Shown in pieces: positions 1 to 5,738 of a stretch of 6,725 nucleotides of DNA. Within the stretch, counting starts at the first letter, position 1. Each line of letters begins with the position of its first letter. Position numbers and translations under genes: made by a program. The stretch lies in the NCBI GenBank assembly GCA_003542355.1, contig DPKU01000068.1, forward strand, positions 1-6,725, read 5' to 3'. The notes beneath the pieces were generated by a model. The model saw nothing but the letters and a program-made list of their open reading frames with translations. It was not told where the DNA came from and made no database searches. Source of the DNA: Clostridiales bacterium (GTDB lineage: Bacteria > Bacillota > Clostridia > Peptostreptococcales > Anaerovoracaceae).

Positions 1-2
1 AG

Positions 3-80
3 GTAAACGGCTCATCCTTTGGGAAGCAAGGTTCCTTTCAAAGGGATGGCTGGGGTTACTCTGATTGGAGCGCTCTATAG
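3..80 (+). CDS. Possible C-terminal end of an unidentified gene (partial)
   Basis: One reading frame is open from the window edge to a TAG at 78-80, giving about 25 residues rich in Gly, Ser and aromatics and ending in DWSAL. If real, it is the tail of a gene entering from the left and converging on the IclR gene, whose stop lies at 83-85, so the two stops would be only two bases apart. I recognise no family from so short a piece. An open run of this length is quite likely by chance, and a second frame (2-64) is open for 20 codons as well, so this is only a candidate. Confidence 0.2.
   Translation, partial: VNGSSFGKQGSFQRDGWGYSDWSAL
16..44. terminator. Imperfect hairpin downstream of the IclR gene, possible terminator
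   Basis: CCTTTG (16-21) pairs with CAAAGG (39-44). Inside it GGAA (22-25) pairs with TTCC (32-35), leaving a TTT bulge (36-38) and a six-base loop. It lies about 40 bases past the stop of the minus-strand IclR gene and could end that transcript, but neither strand has a T-run after the stem. It could also be incidental structure inside the end of a neighbouring gene. Confidence 0.25.
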
Positions 81-82
81 TC

Positions 83-898
83 TTAATGGTTGTGATAACC
101 CAGATTGTAAGAAATCAGACTTTTGACTGAAATCAGTTCGGAGATGATCTGTTTGCGTTGTTCATCGTCGATGAACGGCGTCAGCACGACGCTCATTCCT
201 GCGACGACACGCTTCGTGTGGTCCTTGACGCCGACGCCGAGGCAGCGGATATTATCCATGTATTCATTATCTTCGTAGCAATAACCGTTCTGCTTTAGCT
301 CTCGCAGGTGCTGAAACAGGGCGGTTTTATCTGTATAGGTGTTTTCCGTCAGCGGGAGCAGAGGCATCTTGTCCAGTGTGGCGCGGAGCTCTTCGTCTTC
401 CAGTTCACACAAAAAAGCCTTTCCGAGACTGCTTGCATAAGCAGGAAAATTGATATTTGAAGGAAAAAACAGATAAGATGTGCCTGGCGCACTGCCCGGG
501 CTGTGTGCTGACAGCACGATCACCCGATCCGGCGCCCGGAATACACCCACGTTGACCTGGAGATTCCATTTTCTTGAGATTTGAAGCGCCTGGGCGTCCA
601 TCATCTGTATGAACGGATATTTTCTGCGGTAGCCAAGTCCGATCTCAACAGGCTTCAATCCGATGCTGTAAAAGCCCGTCGTCGGGTCCTTTTCCAGATA
701 GTCTCTGGCCACGAAAGTGTTGAGCGTTGCGTAGAGAGTGGTTCGATTGACTTCCAATATCTTGCCGAGCTCTGCAACGCTCATGGGTTTTCCGGCTTGC
801 TCCAGAACATCGATCAGTTCCAGCGCGCGATCCAGCGATTTCAGTGTTGTCATTGCGTTCTGTTCCATTGGCTTCTTTCTCCCGAAAGGTCTTGACAT
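83..898 (-). CDS. IclR-family transcriptional regulator
   Basis: This encodes a 271-residue cytoplasmic DNA-binding regulator of normal IclR size. Residues about 18-85 form the N-terminal winged helix-turn-helix, with SVAELGKILEVNRTTLYATL as helix-turn-helix and a wing ending in TGFYSIG. Residues about 90-268 are the IclR effector-binding domain, with the family-typical SSLGKAFL stretch and, near the end, the IRCLGVGVKDHTKRVVAGMSV region. IclR proteins bind palindromic operators as dimers or tetramers and respond to small organic acids. The gene is divergent from the 2-oxoacid oxidoreductase operon, so it probably controls that operon and itself through the palindromes at 923-948. The start is uncertain: the ATG at 898 has only a weak AGG upstream, whereas Met11 (ATG at 868) has GGGAG ten bases before it and gives a more usual N-terminus. 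The ligand cannot be told from sequence; a 2-oxoacid, acyl-CoA or product acid of the operon is my guess. Confidence 0.93.
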   Translation of the reverse strand: MSRPFGRKKPMEQNAMTTLKSLDRALELIDVLEQAGKPMSVAELGKILEVNRTTLYATLNTFVARDYLEKDPTTGFYSIGLKPVEIGLGYRRKYPFIQMMDAQALQISRKWNLQVNVGVFRAPDRVIVLSAHSPGSAPGTSYLFFPSNINFPAYASSLGKAFLCELEDEELRATLDKMPLLPLTENTYTDKTALFQHLRELKQNGYCYEDNEYMDNIRCLGVGVKDHTKRVVAGMSVVLTPFIDDEQRKQIISELISVKSLISYNLGYHNH

Positions 899-920
899 CC
901 GGACCTATTGATAAGATAAT
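892..920 (+). promoter_or_regulatory. Predicted sigma-70-type promoter of the oxidoreductase operon
   Basis: A perfect TTGACA -35 box (892-897), a 17-base spacer and GATAAT (915-920, five of six consensus bases) form a strong housekeeping-type promoter. Predicted transcription start is about 926-928, leaving a leader of roughly 93 bases before the ferredoxin gene. The -35 box overlaps the upstream candidate start codon of the divergent IclR gene (896-898), and the start point falls inside the first palindrome (923-937). Confidence 0.65.
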
Positions 921-922
921 AT

Positions 923-948
923 ATGACATAGTGTCATTATAAATGACA
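923..948. promoter_or_regulatory. Double overlapping palindrome, probable IclR operator
   Basis: Three copies of the half-site ATGACA/TGTCAT alternate in orientation: ATGACA (923-928), TGTCAT (932-937) and ATGACA (943-948). The first two form a perfect 6-bp palindrome with a TAG spacer. The last two form a perfect 7-bp palindrome, TGTCATT-ATA-AATGACA (932-948). The middle half-site is shared, and the two outer half-sites are in the same orientation 20 bp apart, about two helical turns. A related TTGTCA (979-984) lies further into the operon leader. The site covers the predicted operon transcription start and the -10 box of the IclR promoter. Assignment to this IclR protein is inferred from position. 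Confidence 0.6.
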
Positions 949-964
949 ACACAGCATTTCGCAA
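936..964 (-). promoter_or_regulatory. Predicted sigma-70-type promoter of the IclR gene
   Basis: Read on the minus strand, TTGCGA (964-959) is followed by a 17-base spacer and a perfect TATAAT (941-936). Transcription would begin near 930, about 30 bases before the ATG at 898 and about 60 before the alternative ATG at 868. The -10 box lies inside the second palindrome (932-948), which is the arrangement expected for autorepression. Confidence 0.6.
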
Positions 965-1005
965 CATTTTTTCAGAAATTGTCAAATCAGTTTCTGGACC
1001 GGTGT

Positions 1006-1013
1006 AAAGGAGG
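1006..1013 (+). promoter_or_regulatory. Strong ribosome binding site that fixes a TTG start
   Basis: AAAGGAGG is nearly a full anti-Shine-Dalgarno match and stands six bases before the TTG at 1020. There is no in-frame ATG nearby before the first cysteine motif, so this site decides the start of the ferredoxin-like gene. Confidence 0.8.
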
Positions 1014-1019
1014 ACAAAT

Positions 1020-1223
1020 TTGAAAAAGCTTGTGATTTACAAAAACAGATGCAAAGCATGCGGGTTTTGTATTGATCAATGTCCAAAGGACGCTCTGAGT
1101 TTCGGAGAAGAATTCAATGACAGTGGTTACGCCGCCGTTGTATCGGACGAAAATCTTTGTATTAAGTGCGGAACATGCTATCGCGTGTGTCCCGACAGCG
1201 TATTTGAACTGATCGAAGAATAG
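1020..1223 (+). CDS. 2[4Fe-4S] ferredoxin-like delta subunit of 2-oxoacid:ferredoxin oxidoreductase
   Basis: This 67-residue protein carries two [4Fe-4S]-binding motifs. The first is Cys11-x2-Cys14-x2-Cys17-x3-Cys21-Pro and the second is Cys47-x2-Cys50-x2-Cys53-x3-Cys57-Pro, so all eight ligands are present. In four-subunit 2-oxoacid oxidoreductases the delta subunit (KorD/VorD/PorD type) carries electrons from the TPP/[4Fe-4S] catalytic centre to external ferredoxin. It is the first gene of the operon and is followed by the alpha, beta and gamma subunits, which supports the delta-subunit role over a free ferredoxin. The start is a TTG at 1020 with AAAGGAGG six bases upstream. The stop codon TAG overlaps the ribosome binding site of the next gene, suggesting translational coupling. 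Confidence 0.92.
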   Translation: MKKLVIYKNRCKACGFCIDQCPKDALSFGEEFNDSGYAAVVSDENLCIKCGTCYRVCPDSVFELIEE

Positions 1224-1227
1224 GAGG
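1222..1227 (+). promoter_or_regulatory. Ribosome binding site overlapping a stop codon, before a second TTG start
   Basis: AGGAGG begins inside the TAG stop (1221-1223) of the ferredoxin-like gene and stands seven bases before the TTG at 1235. The spacing favours TTG over the in-frame ATG at 1247, which lies 19 bases away. The N-terminus from TTG (MRTLMKGNDA) also matches the usual beginning of VorB-type proteins. Confidence 0.75.
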
Positions 1228-1234
1228 TAACGTT

Positions 1235-2302
1235 TTGAGAACATTAATGAAGGGAAACGATGCCGTCTCGGAAGCTGCAATCAGAGCTGGCTGCAGATTT
1301 TTTAGCGGATACCCGATCACACCGCAAAGCGAAATTGTCGAATATATGTCCTGGAGACTGGATGAAGTCGGCGGTTCTTTCGTGCAGAGTGAATCAGAAT
1401 TATCAGGTATTTCCATGATCTACGGTGCTGCAGCTTGCGGTCTTCGGACGTTGGGAAGCTCCTCCGGTCCGGGATTCGATCTGATCCAGGAGGGCATCGG
1501 CTATATCGTTTCCGCAGAGCTGCCGACGCTTCTGGTGGACGTCGTTCGCTACGGAAACGGATTGGGCGAAATCGTACCGGCCCAGAGCGATTACTGGCAA
1601 GTCGTTAAGAATGGTGCTCACGGAGATTATCACTGTCTGGTGTTTGCTCCGGCTTCTGTTCAGGAAGCAGTGGATCTGGTGAGCCACGCATACGATAAAG
1701 CAGAAGAGTACTTGAACCCTGCCATCCTTTACTACGACGGCGCCATCGGCCAAATGATGGAGCCCATCGTCCTGCCGGAAATGAAAGAGCACGACCCGGA
1801 TCAATTCTCCTGGTCCATCAAGGGCAGAGGCGGAGAACCGCAAAAGCAGGTCACTTCCAAGTGTTACTACGAGTACACAACACCGGAATCCTACGTGGAG
1901 AATCTGCGCTCAAAATATGCGGCGATCGAAAAGAATGAACAAATGTGGGAATCTTACCTGACGGAAGATGCCGACTTGATCATTGTAGCTTATGGGATCA
2001 TGTCCCGTACTTGCAAAGAAGCCATCAATGTTGCCAGAAAACAGGGACTGAAGGTCGGCATGATCCGGCCCATCACGCTGTATCCTTATCCGGTCAAGGC
2101 GTTCGAAACGCTGCCGGAAAACCTGAAAGGGGTCGTTTCTGTGGAAATGTCGGCTCTGGGACAGATGGTGGAAGATGTTCGCCTGGTCGTAAACGGCAGA
2201 AAGCCGGTATACAACTATGCGACTGGCAAGATGATCCCCGACACGGAAGAATTCATCTCCTACGTGAAAAATGTGTTGGAGGGAAAGGAAGAGAGCGTGT
2301 AA
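1235..2302 (+). CDS. vorB: 2-oxoacid:ferredoxin oxidoreductase alpha subunit, VorB type
   Basis: This 355-residue protein has the length and domain order of VorB/KorA alpha subunits. Residues about 1-185 are the pyrimidine-binding domain, with MKGNDAVSEAAIRAG near the start, the GYPITP motif at 25-30 whose Thr29 is the residue expected near the TPP/substrate site, and the QSESE segment at 51-55. Residues about 245-345 are the second, transketolase-C-like domain (IIVAYGIMSRT; GMIRPITLYPYP). With the other subunits it oxidatively decarboxylates a 2-oxoacid to an acyl-CoA and reduces ferredoxin. The overall match is to the 3-methyl-2-oxobutanoate (branched-chain) group. However, residues 103-111 read VVRYGNGLG where I recall VorB proteins having a GGPGLG loop, so the substrate may differ. 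TTG start with AGGAGG seven bases upstream; the next gene begins three bases after the stop. Confidence 0.93.
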   Translation: MRTLMKGNDAVSEAAIRAGCRFFSGYPITPQSEIVEYMSWRLDEVGGSFVQSESELSGISMIYGAAACGLRTLGSSSGPGFDLIQEGIGYIVSAELPTLLVDVVRYGNGLGEIVPAQSDYWQVVKNGAHGDYHCLVFAPASVQEAVDLVSHAYDKAEEYLNPAILYYDGAIGQMMEPIVLPEMKEHDPDQFSWSIKGRGGEPQKQVTSKCYYEYTTPESYVENLRSKYAAIEKNEQMWESYLTEDADLIIVAYGIMSRTCKEAINVARKQGLKVGMIRPITLYPYPVKAFETLPENLKGVVSVEMSALGQMVEDVRLVVNGRKPVYNYATGKMIPDTEEFISYVKNVLEGKEESV

Positions 2303-2305
2303 ATT

Positions 2306-3049
2306 ATGGCTAAGAATTTAATGACACCAAAACTGATATCAGAATTCAACAGGTTCTGCCCAGGCTGCGGCCACGGGCTTATCGCAAAGATGATCGCACA
2401 GGTTCTGGAAGAAAGAGGCGTGGAGGACAATGCCATCCAGGTGTATGCCGTAGGCTGCTCCTGCTTCGTAAGCACCGTCATCAAGGCAGACAGCATCCAG
2501 GCACAGCACGGCCGCGCACCCGCAGTTGCAAGCGGCGTACGCAGAGCCAGACCGGATGCAGTGGTCTATACATATCAAGGCGACGGCGATGCAGCGGCGA
2601 TCGGCCTGTCTGAATCCCTTTATGCGGCTTATCGCAACGAAAACACCACCGCTATTTTTGTCAACAACGGTGTATTCGGCATGACCGGCGGTCAGATGGC
2701 GCCCACAACGCTGGAAGGGCAGAAGACTGCCACCAGTATTTACGGAAGAAATACCGAACTGACCGGGCAGCCCTTTAAACTCGCTGAGCTGATCGCGCAA
2801 ATGCCTGTGGCGTACGTGGAAAGATGCTCTCTGGCCAATGCAAAATTGATCGCACAGACCAAGAGAGCCATCGGAAAAGCCTTTGACAACCAGCTTGCAG
2901 GAAAAGGGTATTCATTTGTAGAAATACTTTCACCCTGTCCCACAAACTGGCATATGGACCCCGTCAAAGCTTACAAAAAGCTGGAAGAGGTCGTTGCTGA
3001 AGAATATAAGCTCGGTGTGTTAAAAGACAGCAAGGAGGATTCAAAATGA
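2306..3049 (+). CDS. 2-oxoacid:ferredoxin oxidoreductase beta subunit (TPP-binding)
   Basis: This 247-residue catalytic subunit binds thiamine pyrophosphate and the proximal [4Fe-4S] cluster. Likely cluster ligands are Cys18 and Cys21 in CPGCGHG, Cys51 in VGCS, and Cys211 in SPCPTNW; the spacing agrees with known beta subunits. The TPP/Mg motif runs from Gly92-Asp-Gly-Asp95 to Asn120-Asn121, followed by FGMTGGQMAPTT. HGRAPAVASG lies between. An extra Cys53, two residues after Cys51, and the adjoining FVSTVIKAD replace the segment I recall as containing YNYFNVD in VorC-type beta subunits. The protein pairs with the alpha subunit to form the active site. The preceding stop is three bases away with only a weak purine-rich ribosome binding site, consistent with coupling, and the TGA stop overlaps the next ATG (ATGA at 3046-3049). 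Confidence 0.93.
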   Translation: MAKNLMTPKLISEFNRFCPGCGHGLIAKMIAQVLEERGVEDNAIQVYAVGCSCFVSTVIKADSIQAQHGRAPAVASGVRRARPDAVVYTYQGDGDAAAIGLSESLYAAYRNENTTAIFVNNGVFGMTGGQMAPTTLEGQKTATSIYGRNTELTGQPFKLAELIAQMPVAYVERCSLANAKLIAQTKRAIGKAFDNQLAGKGYSFVEILSPCPTNWHMDPVKAYKKLEEVVAEEYKLGVLKDSKEDSK

Positions 3050-3588
3050 CAGGAATTATCTGTTCGGGCTTTGGTGGTCAGGGCGTTTTGACCATGGGTC
3101 TCATTTTGGCCAATACGGCGATGCTGGCCGGAAACGAAGTCACCTGGATCCCGTCTTACGGGGCAGAAATGCGAGGCGGAACCGCCAACTGCAGCATCAA
3201 GATCAGCGATGAGCCGATCGCAAGCCCTTATGTCAATAAAATCGATGTACTCATCGCCATGAATGAACCTTCTTTAAAGAAATTCGAAAACGATGTGGTT
3301 CCCGGCGGCATGATCATCGTCAATACATCCATCGTCAAGGAAAAAGTTGGCAGAAGCGATGTGAAGATCGTTGAGATCAACGCCAATGATATCGCCGTTG
3401 AATTGAACAATCCCAGGGCTGTGAACCTGATCGTTCTTGGTACGTTCGTCGGCGCTACCGGCGTTTTGACCAAGGATGACATGTCCAACGGGATCGTGAA
3501 GTATTTTGAAAAGAAAAAAATCGATAACACGTTAAATCTTAAGGCATACGAAGAAGGGTTCGCCGTTGGCGAAGCCCAAAAGGGATAG
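3046..3588 (+). CDS. 2-oxoacid:ferredoxin oxidoreductase gamma subunit
   Basis: This 180-residue protein is a complete gamma subunit of the PF01558 type (pyruvate/ketoisovalerate oxidoreductase catalytic domain). It starts with the family-typical SGFGGQGV (residues 7-14) and has the conserved SYGAEMRGGTANCS stretch near residues 37-50. In related enzymes this domain contributes to CoA binding and closes the active site over the alpha and beta subunits. It overlaps the beta gene by four bases (ATGA) and also has its own AAGGAGG (3032-3038) seven bases before the ATG. The synthetase gene starts three bases after its stop. With the delta, alpha and beta genes it makes a full four-subunit enzyme, so nothing is missing from the complex. 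Confidence 0.93.
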   Translation: MTGIICSGFGGQGVLTMGLILANTAMLAGNEVTWIPSYGAEMRGGTANCSIKISDEPIASPYVNKIDVLIAMNEPSLKKFENDVVPGGMIIVNTSIVKEKVGRSDVKIVEINANDIAVELNNPRAVNLIVLGTFVGATGVLTKDDMSNGIVKYFEKKKIDNTLNLKAYEEGFAVGEAQKG

Positions 3589-3591
3589 ACT

Positions 3592-5682
3592 ATGAGCATC
3601 AGCAATCTTTTGAAGCCGAATGTCATAGCCGTGATCGGCGCTTCGGACAGACCCGGCTTTTCCAGGAGCACGTGCAAGAACCTGCTCTATACGGAAGAAC
3701 CTAAAAAGGTTTATTTTATCAACCCGAAGAAAGATGAATTATACGGAAAAAAGTGTTACAACAACCTGGCCGAACTGCCCGAATCCCCGGATCTGGTGAT
3801 TCTTTGCGTCAATGCCGGGCTGGTCCCGCAAATGCTGCGGGAAGCGGCTGCCGTGGGATGTCATTCGGCAGTGGTCTATGCCAGCGGATACGGCGAAACC
3901 GGAACACCGGAAGGCAAGAGGCTCCAGCAGGAACTGCTGGATCTGTGCATCGAACTTGATATGCTTCTGATGGGACCCAATTGCGCGGGTTACATCAACT
4001 TTATCGACGAGGTCTATGCTTTTGGACTGGAAGTGGACAAAGCGGAAAGAAAAGGCAGAGTAGGCCTCATTTCCCAGAGCGGCCAGGTTGGCTTGAATGC
4101 CGTCGACATGGAGCACATGGATTACTCCTACATCATCTCTGCCGGAAACAGCTTTGTAGTGAGCATGGAAGAATACTTTGACTTCCTTGTGGATGATCCG
4201 GATACGGCAGTCGTCTCGCTTTACCTGGAAGGCGTCAAGCGTCCGAAGGATTTTGTGAAAGTGCTGGAAAAAGCAGCGAAGAAGAAAAAGCCGGTCGTGA
4301 TCCTCAAAACCGGCCGCTCAGAGAAAGGAAGCCAGATTGCCAGTTCCCATACGGGAAGTCTGTCCGGCGCCGACAAGGTATTTGACGCCATGTTCGAGAA
4401 ATACGGCGTGATCCGGGTCTGGGACATGGAAGAGCTGCTGTCGACCTCGCAGATGTTTTCCGTTCTGGACAAGCTTCCGGAAGGACCCAACCTCTGCGCC
4501 ATGTGTCTCTCTGGAGGAGAAACAGCGATCTCTGCTGATTTCGGCGATGAGGTCGGACTCCATTATCCGGCTTTTGAACCGGCGACACTGGAAAAGGTAA
4601 GGGCGCTTCTGCCGTCCTATTCCACACCGAACAACCCACTGGACACCACCGCTACACTGGCCCATGATCCGGAAGGATATGCGAACCTGGTCAAGACCAT
4701 CATGAGCGATCAGGATATCCATATGATCGTATGCGGGTTTACGCCGCATCCCACCCTGGACAGCGATGTTACATTGCACATTGCCCAAGCCCTGGTCAAA
4801 GCAAAAGAGGGTGCCGACGCGAAACCGGTCCTGATGATGCCGTTTATGGAATGCTCCCGTGCACCGGAGATCCGAAATCTGCTGCGGGACGCCGGTATTC
4901 CGATCCTGCCCACCAGCACATATGGGTTTAAACTGATCAAGCATTTGGCGAACTTCGTGACTTACGATTGTTCTGAGAAAGAATCTGCCTGCGGTCCGGC
5001 GGACGAAAGTCTGACGGAAAAGACGCTGACGTATCTCTCAGAATTCGAAGGCAAGAAAAAGCTGGCCGAGTGGGGCATCCCGTCTGCAGAATCCAGATTG
5101 GTAAACACGCTGGACGAGGTAAAAATGGCCGTGGAAGAGCTCGGATTTCCGCTGGTAGCGAAAATCTGTTCTGCGGATATTCTCCACAAAACCGATATCG
5201 GCGGCGTCCGTTTGGGCATCAATGATATGGATAGCGCAGAAAAAGCCTTTGCAGAGATCCTGGCGAATGCTGCCAAGCATTGTCCGGATGCCAATGTCGA
5301 AGGCGTACTGTTCCAAAAGATGGTGGAAAAAGGACTTGAGATCATCATCGGCGTCAAGAACGATCCGCAGCTGGGACCTGCCGTCATGTGCGGGCTGGGC
5401 GGCGTGTTCGTTGAACTGTTCAAGGATGTGTCTCTCTGTCCTGCGCCGGTCAGCAGAAAAGAAGCAACAGATATGGTATTGTCCTTGAAATCCGCAAAGC
5501 TGATCACCGGATATCGCGGTTCTGCACCGCTGGATCTGGATGCATTGGTGGATGTGATCGTCAAGGCAGGCGAAATGGCGAAAGACCAGAAGAACACGTT
5601 GGTGGAAATGGACATCAATCCGCTGTTCGTGTACGAGAAAGGCGTGTGTGCCGTGGACGCAGTCCTGGCCTATGCCGAATAA
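3592..5682 (+). CDS. ADP-forming acyl-CoA synthetase, fused alpha-beta form (acetate--CoA ligase family)
   Basis: This 696-residue cytoplasmic protein joins the roughly 460-residue alpha and 230-residue beta parts that are separate chains in many archaea. Domains in order are a CoA-binding Rossmann domain (about 5-135; VIGASDRPG), a succinyl-CoA-ligase-like domain (about 150-290; LISQSGQVG), a third flavodoxin-like domain (about 300-440), a linker (about 455-475) and an ATP-grasp domain (about 476-696). Catalytic residues are visible: Glu213 (YLEGV), the phosphorylatable His253 (SSHTGS), the second His532 (ILHKTDIGGV) that relays the phosphate, and Asp674 (MDINP). It would convert acyl-CoA, ADP and Pi to acid, CoA and ATP. 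There is no GNAT domain, so it is not a Pat-type acetyltransferase. Starting three bases after the oxidoreductase gamma gene, it probably acts on that enzyme's acyl-CoA product. Substrate range is unknown. AAGGGA six bases before the ATG serves as ribosome binding site. Confidence 0.93.
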   Translation: MSISNLLKPNVIAVIGASDRPGFSRSTCKNLLYTEEPKKVYFINPKKDELYGKKCYNNLAELPESPDLVILCVNAGLVPQMLREAAAVGCHSAVVYASGYGETGTPEGKRLQQELLDLCIELDMLLMGPNCAGYINFIDEVYAFGLEVDKAERKGRVGLISQSGQVGLNAVDMEHMDYSYIISAGNSFVVSMEEYFDFLVDDPDTAVVSLYLEGVKRPKDFVKVLEKAAKKKKPVVILKTGRSEKGSQIASSHTGSLSGADKVFDAMFEKYGVIRVWDMEELLSTSQMFSVLDKLPEGPNLCAMCLSGGETAISADFGDEVGLHYPAFEPATLEKVRALLPSYSTPNNPLDTTATLAHDPEGYANLVKTIMSDQDIHMIVCGFTPHPTLDSDVTLHIAQALVKAKEGADAKPVLMMPFMECSRAPEIRNLLRDAGIPILPTSTYGFKLIKHLANFVTYDCSEKESACGPADESLTEKTLTYLSEFEGKKKLAEWGIPSAESRLVNTLDEVKMAVEELGFPLVAKICSADILHKTDIGGVRLGINDMDSAEKAFAEILANAAKHCPDANVEGVLFQKMVEKGLEIIIGVKNDPQLGPAVMCGLGGVFVELFKDVSLCPAPVSRKEATDMVLSLKSAKLITGYRGSAPLDLDALVDVIVKAGEMAKDQKNTLVEMDINPLFVYEKGVCAVDAVLAYAE

Positions 5683-5693
5683 CAGTAGAAAAG

Positions 5694-5733
5694 CAACAGA
5701 AACAGGAGGCCGAAAGGCCTCCTGTTTCTGTTG
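5694..5733. terminator. Perfect 18-bp hairpin with GAAA loop between convergent genes
   Basis: CAACAGAAACAGGAGGCC (5694-5711) and GGCCTCCTGTTTCTGTTG (5716-5733) are exact reverse complements around a GAAA tetraloop. It sits 11 bases after the synthetase stop and 5 bases beyond the stop of the opposing YjbQ gene, where a bidirectional terminator is expected. No classic T-run follows the stem on the plus strand. On the minus strand the stem is followed by CTTTTCT, and the right arm itself is T-rich. Confidence 0.8.
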
Positions 5734-5738
5734 TGTGG

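Noticed and set aside
645..929. A 94-codon minus-strand frame covering the iclR promoter side and the start of iclR.
   Set aside because: It is out of frame with the clear IclR protein, and its sequence has no family features.
956..979. ATTTC (956-960) and GAAAT (975-979) as a leader hairpin or attenuator.
   Set aside because: Only five A/T-rich base pairs around a 14-base loop; too weak to call a riboswitch or attenuator, and no other leader structure was seen.
1020..3588. A pyruvate- or 2-oxoglutarate-specific oxidoreductase.
   Set aside because: The alpha subunit is closest to the VorB pattern in length and motifs, and motif changes leave the substrate open; no sequence feature supports assigning pyruvate or 2-oxoglutarate.
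4318..4944. A 208-codon minus-strand open frame inside the synthetase gene.
   Set aside because: It lies antisense to the conserved middle of the synthetase, overlaps other chance frames and shows no domain pattern.
4962..5618. A 218-codon minus-strand open frame inside the synthetase gene.
   Set aside because: It is the antisense shadow of the ATP-grasp domain, Ser-rich with no motif, and has no supporting ribosome binding site or neighbours.
3592..5682. A Pat-type protein acetyltransferase or an AMP-forming acyl-CoA synthetase.
   Set aside because: There is no C-terminal GNAT domain and no AMP-binding-enzyme motif; the domain order and two catalytic histidines fit the ADP-forming type.
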